This document shows, piece after piece, positions 35,200 to 42,886 of a DNA stretch of 64,000 nt (position 1 is its first letter; each line of letters starts with the position of its first letter). This DNA comes from Anaerorhabdus furcosa (GTDB taxonomy: Bacteria > Bacillota_I > Bacilli_A > Erysipelotrichales > Erysipelotrichaceae), in the NCBI RefSeq assembly GCF_900167375.1, contig NZ_FUWY01000005.1, positions 62,001 through 126,000 on the forward strand, given 5' to 3'. The translations under genes and the position numbers were made by a program. The notes under the pieces are model-generated. The model saw nothing but the letters and a program-made list of their open reading frames with translations, did no database searches and was not told the origin of the DNA.

Positions 35200-35715
35200 A
35201 TGAAAACTTATAAAGAGACAGTCATATTAACATCAAATGGTCAAAGGGTAACGTATCACAACATTACAGATCAAGTAAAAGAAATTGTAAAGAAAAGTGG
35301 TGTTCAAAATGGAATTGTAGTTGTTCAATCTCAACATACGACATGTTCAGTTATCTTTGAAGAATATGTTCATGATAAAGATTATAACGGTGATGAATAC
35401 TTACAAGTTGATTTGAACCGTATTCTAGATCGTATTATCCCAAGAGAACTAACTGACAATATGGATTATCGTTATCCAGGTCCAGAACATCTACAATTCT
35501 TAATTGATTTTGAAGATCCAACATTTCCAAAAGATCCAGGAACTATTCTTAATGGAGATGCCCACATACGTGCCTCTTTCTTTGGAGCTAGTGAAACATT
35601 CATTATTGAAAATCAAAAAATGTTAACAGGTGCGGTTGGCTACATTTATTTCATAGACTGGGACCAAAATAGAGTACGTGATCGTAAATGTCATGTCATG
35701 GTAATGGGTGAGTAG
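35200..35715 (+). CDS. YjbQ-family (UPF0047) protein
   Basis: The 171-residue protein has QSQHTTCSVIFEEY (metal-ligand His and conserved HTT-x-S) and GDAHIRASFFGAS, the two conserved blocks of the YjbQ family, plus the C-terminal RDRKCHVMVMG. The family is annotated as having weak thiamine-phosphate synthase activity in E. coli, but its real role is open. Its place between a TPI paralogue and PTS genes (three and five bases away) suggests a role in sugar phosphate metabolism. The first half is intact and longer than the usual 140 aa by an insert with YPGPEHLQF. Confidence 0.85.
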   Translation: MKTYKETVILTSNGQRVTYHNITDQVKEIVKKSGVQNGIVVVQSQHTTCSVIFEEYVHDKDYNGDEYLQVDLNRILDRIIPRELTDNMDYRYPGPEHLQFLIDFEDPTFPKDPGTILNGDAHIRASFFGASETFIIENQKMLTGAVGYIYFIDWDQNRVRDRKCHVMVMGE

Positions 35716-35719
35716 TTAC

Positions 35720-36199
35720 ATGAGTAATTTACTAAATGATATGTACTTTGATGAAAGTTTAGTTGTGTTGGATTTAGAAGCAAAGAAGAGTGAAGAAGCA
35801 TTAACTAAACTTGCATCAGTACTCCAAGAGAAAGGTGTAGCTAAAGATTCATTTACACCTGCAATTCTAAAAAGAGAAAAAGAGTATCCTACAGGTTTAA
35901 TGTGTGAAGAGCTAGCAGTAGCAATTCCTCACACTGATGCTGAACATGTAAATAAGCAAGCAATTGCGATTGCGATTCTAAAAGAACCAGTACAATTTGT
36001 TCAAATGGGGACAGAGAGTGACATGGTTGATGTAAAAGTGATGTTCATGTTAGCTATTAAAGAACCACACAAACAAATGGATTTCTTACAAGCATTGATG
36101 TTTGCGTTTATGTCAAAAGACAAACTAAGCACACTTGCAAAATGTAAAACAACTCAAGAAGTTGCAGAATGTTTTAAAGGCTTTTTTGAGGAGTTATAA
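35720..36199 (+). CDS. PTS EIIA, galactitol/fructose type
   Basis: A cytoplasmic phosphocarrier (159 aa) with the active-site His in AVAIPHTD (His71), the signature of EIIA-Fru/Gat/Mtl domains. It takes phosphate from HPr and gives it to the EIIB encoded next. Start set at ATG 35720 with SD GGGTGA; a GTG at 35708 overlaps the upstream gene. Located in the order EIIA-EIIB-EIIC with tight spacing. Confidence 0.92.
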   Translation: MSNLLNDMYFDESLVVLDLEAKKSEEALTKLASVLQEKGVAKDSFTPAILKREKEYPTGLMCEELAVAIPHTDAEHVNKQAIAIAILKEPVQFVQMGTESDMVDVKVMFMLAIKEPHKQMDFLQALMFAFMSKDKLSTLAKCKTTQEVAECFKGFFEEL

Positions 36200-36217
36200 A
36201 AGGAAAGGAGAAAACAC

Positions 36218-36502
36218 ATGAAAAATATTTTATTAGCATGCGGATCTGGTATTTGTACTTCAACAGCAGTTCGTGGAAAAATTGAAAAAATTCTTGATGA
36301 AAGCGGATATGCTGGCAAGTATAAAATTAACCAATGTAAAGTAGGGGAAGCAGCAGCGATGTCAGTGAATTATGATTTCCTAATCGCAACAACAATGGCA
36401 CCACAAAATTTAAAGTGCCCATTTGTTCCTGGGGTATGTTTCCTTACTGGTGTTAATACTCAAGCGAGTATTGATGCAATTCTTGATCTGATGAAACAAT
36501 AA
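36218..36502 (+). CDS. PTS EIIB, galactitol type
   Basis: A 94-residue EIIB with the phosphocysteine loop LACGSGICTST (Cys8), as in GatB. It passes phosphate from EIIA to the incoming sugar in the EIIC channel. SD AAAGGAG precedes ATG. The sugar cannot be told from sequence. Confidence 0.93.
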   Translation: MKNILLACGSGICTSTAVRGKIEKILDESGYAGKYKINQCKVGEAAAMSVNYDFLIATTMAPQNLKCPFVPGVCFLTGVNTQASIDAILDLMKQ

Positions 36503-36529
36503 TTCCATTAACAAATAAGGAGGGTATAT

Positions 36530-37891
36530 ATGGATATTATTCTTGATTTTTTCGGCTTTATACAAGGCCTAGGGGTATCTGTAGTAATGCCAATCGTGAT
36601 CACAATACTAGGGATGGCGCTAGGATCAGGATTTGGTAAAAGCTTACGTGCTGGTTTAACAGTGGGTGTGGGTTTTATTGGTTTAAACCTAGTAATTAAT
36701 AACTTATTAGGGACAAGCTTAGCTCCAGCAGTTCAACAAATGGTAGCAAACTTTGGTTTAAATCTTAACGTAATTGACGTTGGATGGCCAGCTTCAGCAG
36801 CAATTGCAATGGGATCAACAGTAGGTATGATCATTATTCCGTTGGGATTAGTTGTAAACATTGTGATGCTTCTTACAAATACAACACAAACAGTTGACGT
36901 TGATATTTGGGATTACTGGCACTTTGCTTTTACAGGTGCTTTAGTTGCTATCTTAACAGATAATTTAGGGCTTGGAATTATTGCAGCTGTTATCAACATG
37001 ATTATAATCATGGTTCTTGGAGATTACACAGCACCAATGGTTGAAGAATCACTTGGTTTACCAGGCGTTTCTCTACCTCATGGATTTACAACAGCTTATG
37101 CTCCAATTGCTATGCTTTTTAACAAAATATTTGACATGATTCCTGGTATTCGTGATATTGATATCAACATGGATAATGTTCAAAAACGTTTCGGTGTATT
37201 TGGTGAACCAATTTTAATTGGTACAGCTTTAGGATTTATCATTGGTGCTCTTGCTGGATATGATATTTCTAAATTACTTGTATTAGGTGTTTCTTTAGGA
37301 GCAGTTCTTGTTCTTATTCCTAAGATGGCTGCTTTACTAATGGAAGGTTTAATTCCAATTAGTGATGCTGCAAGTGATTTCGTTTCAAAGAAATTTAAAA
37401 ACCGTGGAAAGATCTATATTGGTCTTGACTCAGCAGTAGGGGTTGGTCACCCAGTTACATTAGCAATTTCATTCGTATTAGTTCCAATGATGATTTTCTT
37501 AGCAGTTATCATTCCTGGAAACCAAGTATTACCATTTGCTGACTTAGCAGTAGTTCCTTGGATGTTTGTATTAATAACACCAATCGTTCGTGGTAATGGA
37601 TTTAGAGGGATTATTATTGGTATCATCGTTTTAGCTGTTGGTCTATTAATTGCTACTAACTTAGCACCATTAATCACTACAGCTGCATTAAATGTAAACT
37701 TTGCAATGCCAGAGGGTGCAAGCATGATCTCATCAATTTGTGATGGTGCAAACCCATTAACATGGATTCTTGTTCGTCTACATGATTTTGGTATGATTGG
37801 TACTGTAATTGCTGCTGCAGGAGCTCTTGCATTGGCATTCTGGAACCGTATTAGAATTAAAAAAGAAGCTGCTGAAATGCACGCTGAATAA
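36530..37891 (+). CDS. PTS EIIC, galactitol type
   Basis: The membrane channel (453 aa, about eleven hydrophobic segments) of the Gat family. Typical strings are LTVGVGFIGLNLV, DVGWPASAAIAMGS and GNGFRGIIIG. It binds and moves the substrate while EIIB phosphorylates it. Gat-family EIICs carry galactitol, but also arabitol and other polyols or sugars in different bacteria. SD AAGGAGG. A terminator follows. Confidence 0.92.
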   Translation: MDIILDFFGFIQGLGVSVVMPIVITILGMALGSGFGKSLRAGLTVGVGFIGLNLVINNLLGTSLAPAVQQMVANFGLNLNVIDVGWPASAAIAMGSTVGMIIIPLGLVVNIVMLLTNTTQTVDVDIWDYWHFAFTGALVAILTDNLGLGIIAAVINMIIIMVLGDYTAPMVEESLGLPGVSLPHGFTTAYAPIAMLFNKIFDMIPGIRDIDINMDNVQKRFGVFGEPILIGTALGFIIGALAGYDISKLLVLGVSLGAVLVLIPKMAALLMEGLIPISDAASDFVSKKFKNRGKIYIGLDSAVGVGHPVTLAISFVLVPMMIFLAVIIPGNQVLPFADLAVVPWMFVLITPIVRGNGFRGIIIGIIVLAVGLLIATNLAPLITTAALNVNFAMPEGASMISSICDGANPLTWILVRLHDFGMIGTVIAAAGALALAFWNRIRIKKEAAEMHAE

Positions 37892-37904
37892 ATTAAAACA
37901 CATT

Positions 37905-37938
37905 TAGACTCGTGCAGTCATTGTGCGAGTCTATTTTT
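37905..37938 (+). terminator. Terminator after the EIIC gene
   Basis: TAGACTCG/CGAGTCTA stem extended to about twelve pairs with wobbles, then TTTTTC. The next gene's SD (AAGGAGA) follows at once, so termination may be partial. Confidence 0.75.
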
Positions 37939-37952
37939 CAAGGAGAAAGTTC

Positions 37953-38516
37953 ATGAAAGAATATCGTTATAATCGTCAATCATTTTTTATACAAGTAAAG
38001 TTTACAGGTTGGTTTTGTATTGCTATAGCTGTAACAACACTTGTATTTGGTTTAACTGGAACATATGCACCGCTTATGATTTTTCTAAGTCTAGTAGCCC
38101 TTTACACCGCTTGGAATACATTTATTTCAAGAAGCACTGTGGAAATAGTAAGAATGGGTGAAAATGAAATCCAGTTCGAAACTTTTGGAAAAGTAGTAAC
38201 TTATCCAATACAAGATTTAAAAGTTTTTAAAATACGTGAATTCCCATCTTCTGGAAAGATGTATTTAAGAATCAATGATTACAATGCGATAAAAGGACGT
38301 TATTGGATTCAAACAGCACAATTTAATGATGGAAAAGAATTATTCTTAAAGTTAATTGACTTGGAATATAAATTATTTCCAGAAACGCTTAAGTCTCGCG
38401 CTAGAACAGTAAATACAGAATACATTCGTGTTAAGCATCAAAAAGAGTTAGCGAAGAAAGAAGCAAAACAAAATGCATCCTTGGAAAATAGAATTGGAGA
38501 GAACCATGCTAGATAA
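37953..38516 (+). CDS. Membrane protein of unknown function with a PH-like domain
   Basis: A 187-residue protein with two hydrophobic helices at about 15-60 (GWFCIAIAVTTLVFG and APLMIFLSLVALY), then a beta-rich part (VEIVRMGENEIQFETFGKVVTYPIQDLKVFKIREF) like a bacterial PH domain, and a charged Lys/Glu tail. Start set at ATG 37953 after AAGGAGA. It overlaps the following aldolase gene by eleven bases, so it is co-translated with it. I cannot name a family. Confidence 0.7.
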   Translation: MKEYRYNRQSFFIQVKFTGWFCIAIAVTTLVFGLTGTYAPLMIFLSLVALYTAWNTFISRSTVEIVRMGENEIQFETFGKVVTYPIQDLKVFKIREFPSSGKMYLRINDYNAIKGRYWIQTAQFNDGKELFLKLIDLEYKLFPETLKSRARTVNTEYIRVKHQKELAKKEAKQNASLENRIGENHAR

Positions 38517-39150
38517 AGAAAAAAGAGAAGTCATTAAAGCGGGTATGAAATTAGATCGTTATGGTCTGATCGCACTATCTGGTGGTAATGTAAGTCATCG
38601 TTTACCAGATGGTAAAATTTTAGTTACACCAAGTGGAATGATTTATGAAGATATGGTTGAAGATGATGTACTTGTTATGGATATTGATGGACATATCATT
38701 GAAGGTAACCGCAAGCCTAGTGTCGATACAGAAGCATTGTTGTATGTGTTTAAACAAATGCCAGAAGTTAATGCAGTAATTCATACCCATCAACCCTATG
38801 CTACAGCACTTGGTTTAGTTCAAGATGAAATTGTATGCAATTTAACAACGCTTGCTAATGCAACTAGAGGTACAGTTACCGTAGCACCATATAGTTCTGC
38901 TGCTAGCTTGGATATGGGTATTAAAGCAGTAGATAATTTAAATGGTAAATTAGCTGTAGTCTTAAAACATCATGGCGTAATTGCTGTAGGAGATACACTT
39001 AAACAAGCATTATATGCATGTATTTACTTAGAGGAAGCATGTAAAACTATTATTGCTGCTAAGTCTTGCAGCAAAGAAATGGCATTAATGAATGATGAAC
39101 AAATTCAAACTGCTGTAGAAGTTTTTGAGCGATATGGACAAGGAAAATAA
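38506..39150 (+). CDS. Class II aldolase/epimerase, L-fuculose-phosphate type
   Basis: A 214-residue zinc enzyme of the FucA/AraD/adducin family. Substrate-phosphate motifs LSGGNVSHR and VTPSGM, the acid in TEALLYV, and zinc ligands in VIHTHQPYA and LKHHGVIAVG are all present. It could cleave a ketose 1-phosphate, epimerise a pentulose phosphate, or decarboxylate a 3-oxo-tetronate phosphate. With the EIIC operon just before it, a role in the same catabolic pathway is likely. Start set at ATG 38506 after TTGGAGA. Confidence 0.88.
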   Translation: MLDKEKREVIKAGMKLDRYGLIALSGGNVSHRLPDGKILVTPSGMIYEDMVEDDVLVMDIDGHIIEGNRKPSVDTEALLYVFKQMPEVNAVIHTHQPYATALGLVQDEIVCNLTTLANATRGTVTVAPYSSAASLDMGIKAVDNLNGKLAVVLKHHGVIAVGDTLKQALYACIYLEEACKTIIAAKSCSKEMALMNDEQIQTAVEVFERYGQGK

Positions 39151-39424
39151 ATTTTGTCTGTTGAGTTGAAATACAAATAATGTAAAATAATAGTGTACGA
39201 ACTTCATCGTACTAGAAAAGGCAAGAGTACGCGCTCTTGCCTTTTCATTTAGGCTCATCGCTACTCATCATGTCTATCTAGCTATTTTCAAATATAATAT
39301 GTAATTACACGCACAGCTCTATTTCTTTTCTTATGGGAATTTTGTGTGATTTTGTTTTTCATTTGTTCTCGTTTTGTGGTTATGTTAAACTTATGTAGAA
39401 TACTTTAAAGGAGTTGATCATTTA
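39151..39424 (+). other. Intergenic region between the sugar island and rseP
   Basis: Contains a promoter-like TTGAGT-N16-TAAAAT (39161-39188), two hairpins (39195-39245), then about 175 AT-rich bases with no gene. Near the rseP end, TAGAAT at 39396-39401 with TTGTGG 16 bases upstream is a fair rseP promoter. No tRNA or ORF is seen. Confidence 0.5.
39195..39250 (+). ncRNA. Two-hairpin structured element (operon terminator or small RNA)
   Basis: Hairpin 1: GTACGA/TCGTAC with loop ACTTCA. Hairpin 2: twelve perfect pairs AAAAGGCAAGAG/CTCTTGCCTTTT, followed by CATTT. A promoter-like sequence ends seven bases before hairpin 1. The simplest reading is a terminator for the aldolase gene; a short independent RNA of about 55 bases is the alternative. 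Confidence 0.35.
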
Positions 39425-40483
39425 ATGGGAATAATTTATTTTATCCTTGTATTATCAGTAATTATTATCATTCATGAACTAGGACACTTACTTGCTGCAA
39501 AAGCATTTGGTGTTTACTGTTATGAATTTTCATTAGGCATGGGGCCTAAATTATTTTCGATTCAAGGTAAGGAAACAAAATATACACTTCGTTTAATACC
39601 AATTGGTGGTTATGTTGCCATGGCTGGTGAACAAGAAGACGACATGGAATTATATCCAAATATCGATGTACCGAGAAATCGTTCAATCAAAGGCATTGCT
39701 CATTGGAAACGAATTATCGTTATGATTGCGGGAGTGGTCATGAATTTCTTTCTTTGTTGGATTATCGTGAGTGGAATCTTATTGAACAATGGTGCTTATG
39801 CTATATCGCCAAAACCAATTGTTGATTCAGTTGTAGCAGATAGTCCTGCTGAAATAGCTGGAATTGAATCTGGTGACATTATTAAAAAAGTTGTATTTGA
39901 TGATGGAACTGTGATTAAACCAAAAGAATTTAGTGATTTGACTGTTTTTACACAAATGTATTCAGGAAAAATGACATACACAATTGATAGAAATGGTGAA
40001 TTAATGGATTTTGAAGTACAAGGAGTACCAAATGAAATGGGACTATATATAGTCGGCATTGGAGCTCCAACATCAGAAGTTGTAAAAATCAATCTACTTA
40101 ATGCGGGGCAATATAGTTTTGATTATATGGTGAGTATGACACAAGACATTTTCAAATCTTTATCACGTCTAGTGCAAGGAAATGGTCTGGATCAATTATC
40201 AGGACCTGTTGGAATCTATCAGGTAACTGCTCAGCAAGCTTCACAAGGGCTACCTAATTTATTGCTTCTTATTGCACTATTATCATTAAATGTGGGAATA
40301 TTTAACCTATTACCTTTGCCAGTACTTGATGGAGGTAGAATTCTTCTAGTGCTTGTTGAAATTGTTATAGGTAAGCCACTAAACAAGAAATTTGAAATTG
40401 GAATTATGACAGCAAGTATGGTATTATTGTTCGGGTTGATGATTTTTGCAACTTGGCAAGATATTTTAAGAATATTTAATTAG
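39425..40483 (+). CDS. rseP: Site-2 protease RseP/RasP family
   Basis: An intramembrane zinc metalloprotease (352 aa) that cuts anti-sigma factors and remnant signal peptides. HELGH (17-21) is in the first membrane segment, followed by GMGPKLFSIQGKETKYTLRLIPIGGYV. A PDZ domain spans about 125-200 (SPAEIAGIESGDIIKK), and the third zinc ligand lies in LLPLPVLDGGRILL. SD AAAGGAGTTG. It forms an operon with the DUF368 gene. It usually follows dxr; here 7.5 kb of sugar genes separate them. Confidence 0.96.
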   Translation: MGIIYFILVLSVIIIIHELGHLLAAKAFGVYCYEFSLGMGPKLFSIQGKETKYTLRLIPIGGYVAMAGEQEDDMELYPNIDVPRNRSIKGIAHWKRIIVMIAGVVMNFFLCWIIVSGILLNNGAYAISPKPIVDSVVADSPAEIAGIESGDIIKKVVFDDGTVIKPKEFSDLTVFTQMYSGKMTYTIDRNGELMDFEVQGVPNEMGLYIVGIGAPTSEVVKINLLNAGQYSFDYMVSMTQDIFKSLSRLVQGNGLDQLSGPVGIYQVTAQQASQGLPNLLLLIALLSLNVGIFNLLPLPVLDGGRILLVLVEIVIGKPLNKKFEIGIMTASMVLLFGLMIFATWQDILRIFN

Positions 40484-40491
40484 GAGAGAAC

Positions 40492-41364
40492 ATGGAAACA
40501 ATCAAATATGTAGTTTTTGGGATTTTGATGGGGATTGCAAATGTAATTCCAGGTGTAAGTGGAGGTACGATTGCAATCATATTAAACTTTTATGATCGTC
40601 TAATGGAATCTATTACACTAAACTTTAAAGTTATTAAGAGAAATTTACCATTCTTGATTCCGCTAGCATTAGGTCTTGCGATTGGTATCGTTGGATTAAG
40701 TAAAATTATGTCTTATTTATTAAATAACTTTACAACACAAACCTATTTTGGTTTTATTGGAATTGTCCTTGGAAGTTTACCTTTAATTTTTTATAAAGCA
40801 AAAGGTCCTACAAAGAAAATTAAACCAGCAAACTGGATTCCATTTGTTATAGCACTTGGTTTAATGATTTATCTAGCATTTATGAATGGTGATAAAGAAT
40901 CTGCTAAAGCATTAGTGAGATATACAACATTGAATTTTGAATCATTCATTGTTTGTTTTGGTGCCATGGCTATCGCAACAGTTACAATGATTATTCCAGG
41001 TATTAGTGGCTCATTAATTCTAATTATTATGGGAATGTATGGAACTATTTATGGTTTCGCAATTGCTGAATTTAATATCCCATTATTAATTCCTTGTGGA
41101 TTAGGTGCTGTAGTAGGGATACTGGGTGGTGCTAAAGTAGTTCGATACTTACTTAGCAAATATGAACAATTAACTTATATGGCTATTCTAGGTTTATTAC
41201 TAGGCTCATTTGTACAATTGTATATGTTAAGTGGCATTGTACTTGAAATCAATACAACACTAATTGTTTCACTTGTTGTTGCAGTAATCACATTTACAAT
41301 TATCTACTGGTTCTCATCACAAGAAATGAAAAGAGATAGGTTAGAAGAAGCTACAACTAAATAA
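40492..41364 (+). CDS. popT: DUF368 membrane protein, PopT-type undecaprenyl phosphate translocase
   Basis: A polytopic protein (290 aa, about eight segments) with the duplicated DUF368 motifs ANVIPGVSGGTIAII and MIIPGISGSLILII. DUF368 proteins (PopT) are known to recycle undecaprenyl phosphate across the membrane in Vibrio and Staphylococcus. This fits the neighbours: uppS and dxr make the same lipid. It starts eight bases after rseP and has its own terminator. Confidence 0.9.
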   Translation: METIKYVVFGILMGIANVIPGVSGGTIAIILNFYDRLMESITLNFKVIKRNLPFLIPLALGLAIGIVGLSKIMSYLLNNFTTQTYFGFIGIVLGSLPLIFYKAKGPTKKIKPANWIPFVIALGLMIYLAFMNGDKESAKALVRYTTLNFESFIVCFGAMAIATVTMIIPGISGSLILIIMGMYGTIYGFAIAEFNIPLLIPCGLGAVVGILGGAKVVRYLLSKYEQLTYMAILGLLLGSFVQLYMLSGIVLEINTTLIVSLVVAVITFTIIYWFSSQEMKRDRLEEATTK

Positions 41365-41374
41365 ATATATAAAG

Positions 41375-41398
41375 CACGTGTGTAAACATGTGTTTTTT
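41375..41398 (+). terminator. Terminator after popT
   Basis: CACGTGT/ACATGTG seven-pair stem (one G-T), GTAA loop, six T. Confidence 0.85.
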
Positions 41399-41430
41399 CG
41401 TTTATAATGGAAGTATTAGGAGGCGAAACA

Positions 41431-41682
41431 ATGTTAGAATTTCGTTATGATGTACAATTATTAATTGAAGGTAATGATTTAAATGAAGATGGTATCAATG
41501 ATTATTTTAATAATAATTTTAAAGGCGATTGCTTACTTGCAGTAGGCGATGAAGAGTTAATCAAAATTCATTTTCATACAAATGAACCATGGCTTGTTTT
41601 AGAATATTGCAGTACTTTAGGAGAAATCTACGATATTGTTGTAGAAGATATGGATAGGCAATCAAGAGGATTGCATGGCTAA
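41431..41682 (+). CDS. Stand-alone FakA C-terminal-like domain
   Basis: The 83-residue protein starts MLEFRYDVQLLIEG and contains LLAVGDEELIKIHFHTNEPWLVLEYCSTLGEI (in two blocks). This matches the C-terminal part of FakA/YloV (fatty acid kinase; DhaK-like with a DegV partner), where the sequence K-x-H-x-H-T-N-x-P is conserved. The kinase domain (DhaL) is absent and there is no frame for it upstream. Start set at 41431 after AGGAGG; a TATAAT at 41403-41408 excludes the ATG at 41407. Role unknown; it may modulate FakA or FakB. Confidence 0.78.
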   Translation: MLEFRYDVQLLIEGNDLNEDGINDYFNNNFKGDCLLAVGDEELIKIHFHTNEPWLVLEYCSTLGEIYDIVVEDMDRQSRGLHG

Positions 41683-41716
41683 TTTTACTAATACAAGAAA
41701 ATGATATAGTTTTAAC

Positions 41717-41755
41717 TTGAATTTAGTTTTTAACTAAACTTCAATGTGCTAAACT
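41717..41755 (+). promoter_or_regulatory. galE promoter with bulged inverted repeat
   Basis: TTGAATTTAGT (41717-41727) and ACTAAACTTCAA (41733-41744) pair with one bulged base just upstream of an extended -10, TGC-TAAACT (41747-41755). The repeat could be an operator or an early terminator without a good T-run. Confidence 0.5.
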
Positions 41756-41775
41756 AATACAAGGAGGATTCTTAT

Positions 41776-42789
41776 ATGAAAACAATTTTAGTTACAGGTG
41801 GTACAGGATATATTGGAAGCCATACATGTGTTGAATTAATTAATGCTGGCTATGATGTTGTTGTGTTAGATAACTTATACAATTCTAAAAAAGTAGTTCT
41901 AGATAGAATTGAAACAATTACAGGAAAGAAACCAAAATTTTATGAAGTTGATATTTTAGATAGAGCTGGGTTAGATAAAGTATTTAAAGAAAATAAAATT
42001 GATGCAGTAATCCACTTTGCAGGATACAAAGCAGTGGGAGAATCATGTGTTATTCCACTTACTTATTATAAAAACAATATTTCAGGTAGTGTAAATCTTT
42101 ATGAAGCAATGAAAGATGCTGGAGTTATGACAGTTGTATTTAGTTCAAGTGCAACAGTATATGGTGATCCTGCTTCTGTTCCAATTAAGGAAGATTTTCC
42201 ATTAAGTACTACAAATCCATATGGTACAACGAAGTTATACAATGAAAGAATTCTAGAAGATGTATCAACTTCTGATGAAGAATGGAGTGTTATGTTACTT
42301 CGTTACTTTAATCCAATTGGTGCACATAAAACAGGATTGCTTGGAGAAACACCAAATGGTATCCCAAATAATTTAGTTCCTTATGTTGCACAAGTAGCAA
42401 CAGGGCAACGTGAATACTTACGTGTATGGGGTAATGATTATAATACGGTGGATGGAACAGGTGTACGTGATTACATCCATGTTGTTGATTTAGCTTTGGG
42501 CCATATTAAAGCTGTTGAATATGCATTAGAACACAAAGGTGTTGAAAAAGTTAATTTAGGAACAGGTATTGGTTATTCAGTTCTTCAAGTAAAAGATGCA
42601 TTTGCAAAAGCAAGTGGTAAAGAAATTCCATATCAAATTATGGAAAGAAGACCTGGTGATATTGCTACATGTTATGCTGATACAGAAAAAGCGAAAGAAG
42701 TTCTTGGATGGACAGCACAATATGGTATTGATGAAATGTGTCAAGATGGTTGGAACTTCACACTAAAGAATCCAAACGGTATTGAGTAA
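41776..42789 (+). CDS. galE: UDP-glucose 4-epimerase
   Basis: Interconverts UDP-glucose and UDP-galactose (often also the N-acetyl forms). The 337-residue SDR enzyme has the NAD loop VTGGTGYIGSHT, HFAGYKAVGES, catalytic SSSATVYG and YGTTK, RYFNPIGAH and GTGVRDYIHVVDLA. SD AAGGAGG. Monocistronic between its own promoter and terminator. It could feed envelope sugar synthesis. Confidence 0.97.
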   Translation: MKTILVTGGTGYIGSHTCVELINAGYDVVVLDNLYNSKKVVLDRIETITGKKPKFYEVDILDRAGLDKVFKENKIDAVIHFAGYKAVGESCVIPLTYYKNNISGSVNLYEAMKDAGVMTVVFSSSATVYGDPASVPIKEDFPLSTTNPYGTTKLYNERILEDVSTSDEEWSVMLLRYFNPIGAHKTGLLGETPNGIPNNLVPYVAQVATGQREYLRVWGNDYNTVDGTGVRDYIHVVDLALGHIKAVEYALEHKGVEKVNLGTGIGYSVLQVKDAFAKASGKEIPYQIMERRPGDIATCYADTEKAKEVLGWTAQYGIDEMCQDGWNFTLKNPNGIE

Positions 42790-42815
42790 GAGAGTAAAAT
42801 CTCTTACTTTTTTTT
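42786..42815 (+). terminator. Terminator after galE
   Basis: GTAAGAGA/TCTCTTAC perfect eight-pair stem, loop GTAAAA, then eight T; the stem begins in the stop codon region. Confidence 0.93.
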
Positions 42816-42886
42816 GAATAAAATTCACATAAATTTCAGTATACTTAATAAGGATTATGATATAATTATTGTGTGGAGGTATGTTT

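Noticed and set aside
39195-39250. Known riboswitch (for example mini-ykkC) upstream of rseP
   Set aside because: The hairpin loops lack the required conserved bases and the element is far from the rseP start.
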